Origin: Acanthococcus lagerstroemiae | Taxonomy: Eukaryota; Arthropoda; Insecta; Hemiptera; Eriococcidae | Reading direction: 5' to 3' | Assembly: GCA_031841125.1 (NCBI GenBank) | Contig: CM063113.1 | Coordinates: 27,053,312-27,117,311 of the forward strand | Length of the DNA: 64,000 nt | Shown here: piece after piece, positions 54,550-64,000 of the stretch | How the letters are laid out: each line of letters begins with the position of its first letter | Numbering within the stretch: the stretch's first letter is position 1 | Position numbers and translations under genes: made by a program | Notes under the pieces: generated by a model | What the model was told of the DNA's origin: nothing | Seen by the model: only the letters and a program-made list of their open reading frames with translations | The model's database searches: none

Positions 54550-55670
54550 ATTTCAAGATAATATGTTAACACTCTTCAACATTCTTCCGCACTCCATTAA
54601 GACTATCACAGGCTTGATCGAAACGTTAACAAGAGTTTTCAGATTTGTTTCAGACTCTTCAAGATCTCCGCAAAGATATTCTCTTGAACGCTTTCAGAAG
54701 TCTTTTCTAAATCTTTTTAGAAATCAAAACTTCTTCAAGACTTTTCCAGAAGAATCGTTTTAAAACTATTCCTAACGCAATTGAGACTTTTTAAATGCGA
54801 TTTTTAACTTGATTCGAACTTTTCACCTCTTTCAGAGCCTTTCAAAGCCTTTAAAACCAATTAAGGCGGTTGGGAAGCACTTGAAGCCTCTTTACAACTT
54901 TTTCAAACATGTTAAAGGGTTTTCTCAGAAATGTTTCAAAGTCTAGACGAGTCTTTAAAAACCTGAAATAGGTCTGAACGCTGGCGTGGTGCGGCGTGTG
55001 GTTCCCTCCCATGTGGGAAATTTCGACTTTCAGTCGCGAAAATTACGAGCATTGTTATTGTTTTTGTTTCTTGCTGGTTATAGGAAATTTTGTAACATTT
55101 CAGTCGTTATTTATCAAAAGTTTGGTACAGTTGGAAAATTCTGCGACCCAATCGGAATCTTTCTTTTTCTTTTTGCTTGCTAACTAAATTGTAATAAGGT
55201 TCTAGTCGGGATTTTTCGTCTCTACCTCTCCACCTTCCCTTGGTATTAAGAATTTTAGCGAGGCTTATACACGTTTGTAAGAGCCTAAAAAAGTCTCCGT
55301 AGAGTTTAAAATAGTTTTAAGCTATTCGGAAAATGTTCCAAACGGGTATGGAAGAGTGTCGAAGAGTCTAAATTATGTACGGAAGAGACTTAGAGGAGTC
55401 TTAAGATTGAAAAAGTTCAAACGACTCTTTGAAAGTTTTAAACGAATCTAAAAGATTCTTTAATTGGTCTGAAACACAGTCTAACGAGTGCCTGATGATA
55501 GTTTCATGGAAAACATAATCTTGGCTCATGTTTTCTGTTTGAATTTACTCTACGAATAGGACTTTTGTTGGCATTAATAATCGTACTATGTAGCTAGCAG
55601 TGTCTAACCCCCTCTATTTTAAGTTACGTTTCTTCCATTCTCAGTTCTTGGAGTTTGAAAGATATCTTGA
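54550..55670. repeat. Degenerate word-repeat DNA (AGTCTTTCAAGA-type)
   Basis: About 1.1 kb dominated by words such as TTTCAAAGCCTTTAAAACC and GAGTCTTAAGATTGAAAAAG. The same texture continues briefly into the start of each tandem unit. It resembles the reverse complement of the 19.5-20.7 kb domain. Confidence 0.5.
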
Positions 55671-58600
55671 AGAGTACCGATAGGTTTCAATCGAACCTGG
55701 ATGAATCCTAAAAAGTCTAAATCAGGTTTGAAACGGTCTTAAAATTTTGTACGGGCCCAAAGAAGTGTTGAAAAGCTTGAATATTGAACACTGTTGCAAC
55801 AGTCTTGAAAGAGTTTTGATGAATCTTAAACAAATTTGGGAAACTGGGAGAGTCTCAAATATTTTCAATTAATTCGGGGATATGTAAATCCTCTTGTTTG
55901 ATCATATAGGTATAATAGTCCGCCATTTTCTCGTCAGCCGGACATGTGATTCTACTTATGTAACGTATAAATGCTCTCATTTTCAAATATTATCAATTCT
56001 TTTTTTTTTTTTTTTTTTCTTTCCCTATATCAGAAATTGCACGAATCGATCCAGCCCTGGGTTAAGAATAAGGCCGCTTTTAAGCAGTCCTATCCGTAAA
56101 ATTTTTTTCATATCTGTCAATAGCTTTTTATTTACAGTGCCGTGTCTGGTTAATGACATACGCCAACGTGCTGTGAAGGCAAAAATACTCAAAATTCAGC
56201 CGCCCTTCAAAACTGGCCGCTCCAAGCCAATGTTTGTTGTGCCTGTAGGTAAATCGATCTGAACCATTTCAGAGTCCAAAATTGTTAATGACACTACCTT
56301 ACGCTTTGTAAGTGACTCGTCACCTATTCGAGTCAGTTAATAATTGACCCTCAAGTACTGGCATTAAATGATTCTTCGGAGAATCCTCGTTTTCCGGCTA
56401 CAAGTGACAGTTATTTGGCACTTAGCCTCTTTAATTTTTGATTTTGTGATTTTCGTGTTTTTCGTTGTTTTTCTTCAAGATTCATATTCGCTATTATGAG
56501 AAGATCTGACTTTCCGATAAAAAAGAGGAAGGAGTCAGATTCGCGAAACGCCCTGTATGCTTGTGAAGCGAAGTTGACCGATCGACACCTCATTCACGGT
56601 TTCCGAAACTCACCAGTTACATTCGCCGAGTAAAACTGACCCTTCCTTCAAAATGAAATTTGGATCGTAGGAGCTCACATTTACGACGTTGGTCAATTTT
56701 TTTAATTGTGCAAAAAATGGTGACTTTGTAGTCCAAAACGGAGATCGGGTCAAAAATCTGATACAATATTTGAAATCAGTGACCCCCTCCCTCAAAAGCT
56801 ACAAGAAATTTTTAAAAAATCGATAATTTAATAAATTTTAAAAGCATAATAAATTTCGACTATTCTTAGGTATGGGCACTGCTGGTAAGTTAGGGCAAGT
56901 AAGACCAAATTACCACTTTGTAATAGCTATTTTAAATGCTCGTACCTTCAAAGGGCCAGAAAAAATAGTAGAATTAGAATACGCCCTGAAAAATAATAAA
57001 ATAAACGTAACAGGAATATCAGGGATGATAAGAGGGGGTTATGCTACAGCGGAAATGATTAAGTTCAAGGAGGGGTAGGATTCTGGGAAGAACAAAATTC
57101 AAGTAAAAACATAATAGAATTTGAAGGCCGCCGGGCCGTTGAAATAGCATAGCAGTACTCAAACTAAAAATTCGGAACCATACAACCTTGAACATCATAC
57201 GGATATATGGACCAACAGTTTCCTCAGAGGAAGAGGGATATAGTAAATTTTACAATGAACTTTCGGATATGTGTGCTAAGTTAAAAAATAACAAAAAAAA
57301 GTATTCTTCAATGGGAGACTTTAATAATCAAATAGGAGAAAGAAGAGAGGAAGAAAAGGGGTCGTGGGTCCATATAACTACGAAAAAGAAACGATAGGGG
57401 GCGGGGGATTAATAGCATTTTTTTATAGAAAATAATCTAAAAATGATAAACACAGTCTTTAAAAAAAAAGAGAGGGGGGAGGGAAGGAGGGGGAGAGAAG
57501 GAGGGATGGAGGGAAGGGGGATGGAGGGAGGGCTGGGGGGAGGAGAGAGAGAGACTGGATGGCTATCAGCCAGCGAAGAATCAAAAAATCAAATTGATTA
57601 TTATTTAATCCAAAAAACACAAAATGTAATCAAGAAACTCAAGATTCCACTAAAAAATACCCCAAAAAATCCACCGCATAAGCAATAAATGAAAAGAATA
57701 AATAGTTTGGAGGTAGCATTTTTCCAGAGAAGGTGGAACTGGAGACTATGGTGTACAAAAAGACAAAAAACAAAAGGGGGAATAGAGATAGTACGAAGAA
57801 CCTTTCGGCAGAAAAAATGAATAAAATAGATAACACTATCCCATATGAAATTAAGGAAATAATACAACAAAGAGAAAAAATTAAGCAAATACCAGAAAAG
57901 ATCACCAAAAGAAAAAAATAGAACTGAACATACTATGCAAAATAGTTAAATTTCTGTTGAGGAAAGTCAATGCAGAAAAAAACAAATAAATTCGTCCGTA
58001 ACATTCTAGAAACTACAGAAAGTACAAAAAGAAATCCACTCTCTATCTGATGACACAAAATGAGTAAATCATCTGTTTGATGGAAAAAATAACAAAATTT
58101 ACAATAGACTAAAAATCAATGAAATAGTAATTGATTTTTACAAAGACTCATACAGGTGCACTGGAGTGAGTGGCCAACATTTTACAGTTAACGAAGAGGA
58201 ACCAACATTTCTAAAAGAGGAAATACACATAAAATACACTTTGGCTAATCTAAAAAAAGTACCCGGCCATGAGAAGCTGACCAATGAACAGCTAAAATAT
58301 GGAGGAGAAAAAATGGTTAAAGCGGTGACTGTTACGTACAATAAAATTTTGGAAGATAAAACAAAGCCTGAGATTGGAAAAACTTGGACATAATCTTAAT
58401 TTACAAAAAAGGAGATAAAATAGGATAAAAATTACAGGCCGATATCGCTTAGTCTAGTCTTACCAAGATACTTCAAAAACTGATAGAAAATAGAATAAAA
58501 AACCAAATAGGTAAATATCAACCAACCAAAAGAACAAGCAGATTTCCAAAAAGGTTTTTTCATCATAGAACACTTACATATGTACTATTAATCAGCTCAT

Positions 58601-58912
58601 AGAAAAATGTGAAGAATTCCATCTGGAATTCCACCTAGCCTTAAACATTAGGAAAAAAATTCTTGGGTTTGAAATTTAAACTTTTGGGACCGGACCAAAA
58701 AGATCTGATGCGATATTTGAAATCAGCGATCCAAGGAACCAATATTTCGATACTTTGTTCAATACTTTTCTATTCAAGATTTTCAAGTTGGTGGCACGTT
58801 CTAGCCCTCCTTTTTGGGAAGAGGAAATTTTTCATTAGAAAAGAAATTAGACCATCTCAATTGGGAATCCCATTTTGTCCAGTAACAGGGTGTCTAACAA
58901 ATTTGAAAATTA
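55671..58912 (+). repeat. Tandem duplication, unit 1 (3242 bp)
   Basis: Starts AGAGTACCGATAGGTTTC and runs to GTCTAACAAATTTGAAAATTA, directly followed by unit 2. Differences between the units are few: scattered substitutions, an 8-bp GGCCGCCG insertion near 57128 and different homopolymer and GA-run lengths. Confidence 0.9.
56872..58560 (+). pseudogene. Degenerate RTE-type LINE in unit 1
   Basis: Broken frames in order: endonuclease start (VIAILNARTFK, then KINVTGISGM), endonuclease middle (IIRIYGPTVSSEEEGYSKFY and MGDFNNQIGER), then the RT start (LANLKKVPGHEKLTNEQLKY, GGEKMVKAVTVTYNKILED) and a frame-shifted YRPISLS-like stretch. The RT catalytic region is gone. Stops and shifts separate each part. 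Confidence 0.75.
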
Positions 58913-60114
58913 AGAGTACCGATAGGTTTCAATCGAACCTGGATGAATCCTAAAAAGTCTAAATCAGGTTTGAAACGGTCCTAAAATTTTGTACGGTCCC
59001 AAAGAAGTGTTGAAAAGCTTGAATATTGAACACTGTTGCAACAGTCTTGAAAGAGTTTTGATGAATCTTAAACAAATCTGGGAAACTGGGAGAGTCTCAA
59101 ATATTTTCAATTAATTCGGGGATATGTAAATCCTCTTGTTTGATCATATAGGTATAATAGTCCGCCATTTTCTCGTCAGCCGGACATGTGATTCTACTTA
59201 TGTAACGTATAAATGCTCTCATTTTCAAATATTATCAATTCATTTTTTTTATTTTTTTTTTCCCTTTCCCTATATCAGAAATTGCACGAATCGATCCAGC
59301 CCTGGGTTAAGAATAAGGCCGCTTATAAGCAGTCCTATCCGTAAAATTTTTTTCATATCTGTCAATAGCTTTTTATTTACAGTGCCGTGTCTGGTTAATG
59401 ACATACGCCAACGTGCTGTGAAGGCAAAAATACTCAAAATTCAGCCGCCCTTCAAAACTGGTCGCTCCAAGCCAATGTTTGTTGTGCCTGTAGGTAAATC
59501 GATCTGAACCATTTCAGAGTCCAAAATTGTTAATGACACTACCTTACGCTTTGTAAGTGACTCGTCACCTATTCGAGTCAGTTAATAATTGACCCTCAAG
59601 TACTGGCATTAAATGATTCTTCGGAGAATCCTCGTTTTCCAGCTACAAGCGACAGTTATTTGGCACTTAGCCTCTTTAATTTTTGATTTTGTGATTTTCG
59701 TGTTTTTCGTTGTTTTTCTTCAAGATTCATATTCGCTATTATGAGATCTGACTTTCCGATAAAAAAGAGGAAGGAGTCAGATTCGCGAAACGCCCTGTAT
59801 GCTTGTGTAAGCGAAGTTGACCGATCGACACTTCATTCACGGTTTCCGAAACTCACCAGTTACATTCGCCGAGTAAAACTGACCCTTCCTTCAAAATGAA
59901 ATTTGGATCGTAGGAGCCCACATTTACGACGTTGGTCAATTTTTTTAATTGTGCGAAGAATGGTGACTTTGTAGTCCAAAACGGAGATCGGGTCAAAAAT
60001 CTGATACAATATTTGAAATCAGTGACCCCCTCCCTCCAAAGCTACAAGAAATGTTAAAAAAATCGATAATTTAATAAATTTTAAAAGCATAATAAATTTC
60101 GACTTTTCTTAGGT

Positions 60115-60756
60115 ATGGGTACTGCTGGTAAGTTAGGGCAAGTAAGACCAAATTACCACTTTGTTATAGCTATTTTAAATGCTCGTACCTTCAAAGAGCC
60201 AGAAAAAATAGTAAAATTAGAATACGCCCTGAAAAATAATAAAATAAACGTAACAGGAATATCAGGGATGATAAGAGGGGGTTATGCTACAGAGGAAATG
60301 ATCAAGTTCAAGGAGGGGTAGGATTCTGGGAAGAACAAAATTCAAGTAAAAACATAATAGAATTTGAAGGCCGTTGAAATAGCATAGCAGTACTCAAACT
60401 AAAAATTCGGAACCATACAACCTTGAACATCATACGGATATATGGACCAACAGTTTCCTCAGAGGAAGAGGGATGTAGTAAATTTTACAATGAACTTTCG
60501 GATATGTGTGCTACGTTAAAACATAACAAAAAAAAGTATTCTTCAATGGGAGACTTTAATAATCAAATAGGAGAAAGAAGAGAGGAAGAAAAGGGGTCGT
60601 GGGTCCATATAACTACGAAAAAGAAACGATAGGGGGCGGGGGATTAATAGCATTTTTTTACAGAAAATAATCTAAAAATGATAAACACAGTCTTTAAAAA
60701 AAAGAGAGGGGGAGGAAAGGAGGGATGGAGGGAAGGGGGAGGGGAGGGCTGGGGTG

Positions 60757-60813
<57 letters not shown>

Positions 60814-61830
60814 GATGGTTATCAGCCAGCGAAGAATCAAAAAATCAAATTGATTATTATTTAATCCAAAAAAATCAAAATGTAATCAAGAAACTCAAGA
60901 TTCCACTAAAAAATACCCCAAAAAATCCTCCGCATAAGCAATAAATGAAAAGAATAAATAGTTTGGAGGTAGCATTTTTCCAGAGAAGGTGGAACTGGAG
61001 ACTATGGTGTACAAAAAGACAAAAAACAAAAGGGGGAATAGAGATAGTACGAAGAACCTTTCGGCAGAAAAAACGAATAAAATAGATAACACTATCCCAT
61101 ATGAAATTAAGGAAATAATACAACAAAGAGAAAAAATTAAGCAAATACCAGAAAAAATCACCAAAAGAAAAAAATAGAACTGAACATACTATGCAAAATA
61201 GTTAAATTTCTGTTGAGGAAAGTCAATGCAGAAAAAAACAAATAAATTCGTCCATAACATTCTAGAAACTACAGAAAGTACAAAAAGAAATCCACTCTCT
61301 ATCTGATGACACAAAATGAGTAAATCATCTAATTGATGGAAAAAATAACAAAATTTACAATAGACTAAAAATCAATGAAATAGTAATTGATTTCTACAAA
61401 GACTCATACAGGTGCACTTGGAGTGAGTGGCCAACATTTTACAGTTAACGAAGAGGAACCAACATTTCTAGAAGAGGAAATACACATAAAATACACTTTG
61501 GCTAATCTAAAAAAAGTACCCGGCCATGAGAAGCTGACCAATGAACAGCTAAAATATGGAGGAGAAAAAATGGTTAAAGCGGTGACTGTTACGTACAATA
61601 AAATTTTGGAAGATAAAACAAAGCCTGAGATTGGAAAAACTTGGACATAATCTTAATTTACAAAAAAGGAGATAAATATAGGATAAAAATTACAGGCCGA
61701 TATCGCTTAGTCTAGTCTTACCAAGATACTTCAAAAACTGATAGAAAATAGAATAAAAAACCAAATAGGTAAATATCAACCAACCAAAAGAACAAGCAGA
61801 TTTCCAAAAAGGTTTTTTCATCATAGATCA
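60115..61830 (+). pseudogene. Degenerate RTE-type LINE in unit 2
   Basis: Same broken frames as in unit 1 (LNARTFKEPEKIVKLEY; GPTVSSEEEGCSKFYNEL; LKKVPGHEKLTNEQLKYGGE), with the same internal stops. The element was therefore already dead when the segment duplicated. Confidence 0.75.
60756..60810 (+). repeat. (GA)n microsatellite
   Basis: About 27 uninterrupted GA units inside unit 2; the corresponding place in unit 1 (57540-57552) has only about five. Confidence 0.95.
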
Positions 61831-62173
61831 CTTACATATGTACTATTAATCAGCTCATAGAAAAATGTGAAGAATTCCATCTGGAATTCCACCTAGCCTT
61901 AAACATTAGGAAAAAAATTCTTGGGTTTGAAATTTAAACTTTTGGGACCGGACCAAAAAGATCTGATGCGATATTTGAAATCAGCGATCCAAGGAACCAA
62001 TATTTCGACACTTTGTTCAATACTTTTCTATTCAAGATTTTCAAGTTGGTGGCACGTTCTAGCCCTCCTTTTTGGGAAGAGGAAATTTTTCATTAGAAAA
62101 GAAATTAGACCTTCTCAATTGGGAATCCCATTTCGTCCAGTAACAGGGTGTCTAACAAATTTGAAAATTAAGA

Positions 62174-64000
62174 ATACTGGACTTTTATTGGATTCTTTTC
62201 GGACTTTCTATGTTTTACCACGACCACGAAAAGAAGGGACCACGCAGAGTATGCTTGAGTACTTTGAAGACACAGAAAAGAAGTCCAAGGGATTTCTGAT
62301 TCCAAGAATTGACCATTTCTTAAATAATGCATACTTCCACATTTTTCAATTTTTATTGAACCTACCCGTATATTAAAATTTATTAAAATTATTGGACTTA
62401 TTGGACAATTTTTCAAATATTGGACTTATGGGCCCGATAGACAACCTGCGTGAAGATCAGGCTTCACGATTAAGAAAAAGAAAAAAAGAAAAAAAAAGCG
62501 GGATCTTGAAACACCTTGTATAAGTACGAGTTGCTATTTGTTCTCTTTTATCATGAAGATTCAAGAAAAGTTCACCTCGACCCCGACTCTTGGTACGGGA
62601 GACAAGACCAACAGCTGATTTTAAAAATCAGCCAATAATAGAAGACAGAAAAAGCGAAACACGCGTCGGTGATGTAGTTGGTCCTCAAAACGGCCTGAGC
62701 GCTAAGCGCCCCAGTTCCTTTCGCGAAATTGGGTTCCATACACCATTTTTCGGCGAACAAAGACTGCCTCTCTTGCTCGGGAACATTCTGCCGTATTCTA
62801 CGTGGTAATTCCCCTGTCTTCCCTTTCATTGTATTCGGCCAGAAATGCTAAATTAGCTCGTATTACTCCGACCGTGCTCGATTAGTGTTCCTCATAATAT
62901 GACCATCTCCGGGTTAATTATCTAGAACACGGCGAAACTCCGTCGGCTGAAACCAATTATTTTTCCCCGCTTCGCTCTGGTGAATTCAGACAGAGCTACT
63001 CGGCTTCGCTAGCTGATACAGACTCCACTTCGAAGGTAAATTGATTTTTAATTTCAACAATAAATCCAGTCTCGGTTCGATATAGAAAAACGAACCCAGC
63101 CAGATACGCAGAGGCCAGGCAGGTGCCTAGCTGCCTACCTACGAGTAATATTTCAGGCGGAATGAAACCCTAATGAGCACCCGTTCGCAACCACAAGGCC
63201 CCTCTTCCACTCTTTCTGAAATATGAATATCGAAAATGTAGAACACGTTGTTTTCGAGCACTCTCACTGTCTGAGCACACCTAAGCCTTTATGAGAAATG
63301 ATCGCGAGAAAATGGCGTAGCTGCAGTGCCAGATAAACCAGGAGAAGCGAATTCGCAATACGAGAATCCACGTGAAATTACGATTGCAATGTCAGCACAC
63401 TCGAGTGAATACCTCCGAGGGGGGGGGGGCACGAATAACCGCGGCTGTCATTCAAACGTCATATCTCATCTCCAAAATGTGAAAAGTGCTGCACGAGGGT
63501 AAAAAGTTGACAATAAACATCGACGACGTTAACGTGGCCGTTTAAAAGCTAAATATTATCCGCTAGAAACCTTTTGAAAGTCAAAACCTGTCTGGCGAAG
63601 ATCGCAGAAACAAACCGTAATCTTTTCGACAAGGCGAAGCTCTCTCGTAATATGTACTCGGTTTTTTTGTGGTTTTTTTTTTGAAGAAATTCCCTTTTTC
63701 GTTCTCTTTTCCACCTTTTGTGTCATTCTCCAGGAAAGCTTATAGACGGTCGAAAAGTCGCTGCTCTTCATTATAATTCGCTGATCTTCCTCGACCCGCC
63801 CGGTATCATACAGAAACAGCGAGTCAACTTTTCGCAAATCTTTTAAATAATATAAAATTCACTCCGCTATATCGTTTTACATAATAAATACCGAAAGTGG
63901 AGCAAACCGTGGCGAAGGAAAGTTGTACACCCGAGTGATTTATGCTCGAAATTTGTCCCGTAAATATTTCAAACCGAATTTTTGCGAACAAATACGCGGA
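62174..64000. other. Intergenic stretch to the right edge
   Basis: Repeated TATTGGACTTATTGGAC words near 62380-62430, then unique-looking DNA with moderate GC. A G12 run lies at 63420. No ORF with recognisable features on either strand. Confidence 0.55.

Larger units (their letters stand above)
50467..54550. other. Intergenic stretch without recognised genes
   Basis: AT-rich, with a GTTCCGTTC-type repeat copy (51290-51440) and a CTGACTTTTCCAGG-type repeat (51170-51270). The part 52180-53300 has somewhat higher GC and long A/G-rich runs, but no ORF with family features on either strand. Confidence 0.5.
58913..62173 (+). repeat. Tandem duplication, unit 2 (about 3261 bp)
   Basis: Repeats unit 1 from AGAGTACCGATAGG to TTGAAAATTAAGA, after which the sequence diverges (ATACTGGAC). 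It carries an expanded (GA)n tract where unit 1 has only a short one. Confidence 0.9.

Noticed and set aside
55894..59507. Duplicate 122-123-residue ORFs (MFDHIGIIVRHFLV...)
   Set aside because: They lie in the tandem duplication, include a translated T-run of different length in each unit and show no family features; similarity only reflects the duplication.
62572..63837. Short ORFs on both strands near the right edge
   Set aside because: Overlapping frames on both strands, no conserved motif and no initiation or splice evidence.

Overview
The window reads as nuclear DNA of an insect, most likely a hemipteran. I infer this from many small GT-AG introns, GC-rich exons in AT-rich flanks, R1- and RTE-type LINEs, hAT, piggyBac-like and mariner-like elements, and a tRNA-derived SINE. 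Nothing in the sequence fixes the species.

The left two thirds are occupied by one large minus-strand gene for a NACHT and WD-repeat protein (NWD family). I could chain 22 exons from 40191 down to 3626. Every junction has GT-AG ends and compatible phase, giving 1452 uninterrupted codons: an N-terminal NWD segment, a P-loop NACHT ATPase, a helical region and a long series of WD40 repeats. The first exon(s) and the last exon(s) were not found, so the gene is open at both ends. Its introns are packed with transposons.

Inside the intron between exons 2 and 3, on the same strand, is a compact two-ORF gene. A 57-residue mitoregulin-like micropeptide (29214-29387) is followed 11 nt later by a 116-residue pallidin/BLOC1S6-like coiled-coil protein (28852-29202). 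The layout suggests one dicistronic mRNA joining a mitochondrial micropeptide to a lysosome-related-organelle subunit.

Mobile DNA, left to right: R1-type LINE tail (1-1060); low-complexity word-repeat DNA (1290-2990); foldback and MITE elements near 7.1-7.7 kb; a 5'-inverted (twin-primed) RTE-type LINE (10.48-13.42 kb); an RTE-type fragment (14.35-14.8 kb); a 1.7-kb long-TIR element holding a SINE with a perfect 12-bp target duplication (16.4-18.1 kb); smaller TIR elements at 18.8 and 21.6 kb; a second word-repeat domain (19.5-20.7 kb); a nested hAT/MITE cluster (29.67-31.44 kb); a 3.18-kb TIR element with a possible two-exon gene and an empty-site paralogue in the same window (35.5-38.7 kb); a hAT transposase relic with intact 8-bp target duplications (44.3-45.6 kb); and a GC-rich, nearly intact R1-type reverse transcriptase (48.0-50.5 kb).

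From 50.5 kb rightwards I see no host gene. The main structure there is a direct tandem duplication of a 3.24-kb unit (55671-58912 and 58913-62173), each copy carrying the same degenerate RTE-type LINE. Before it lies a third word-repeat domain (54.55-55.66 kb).
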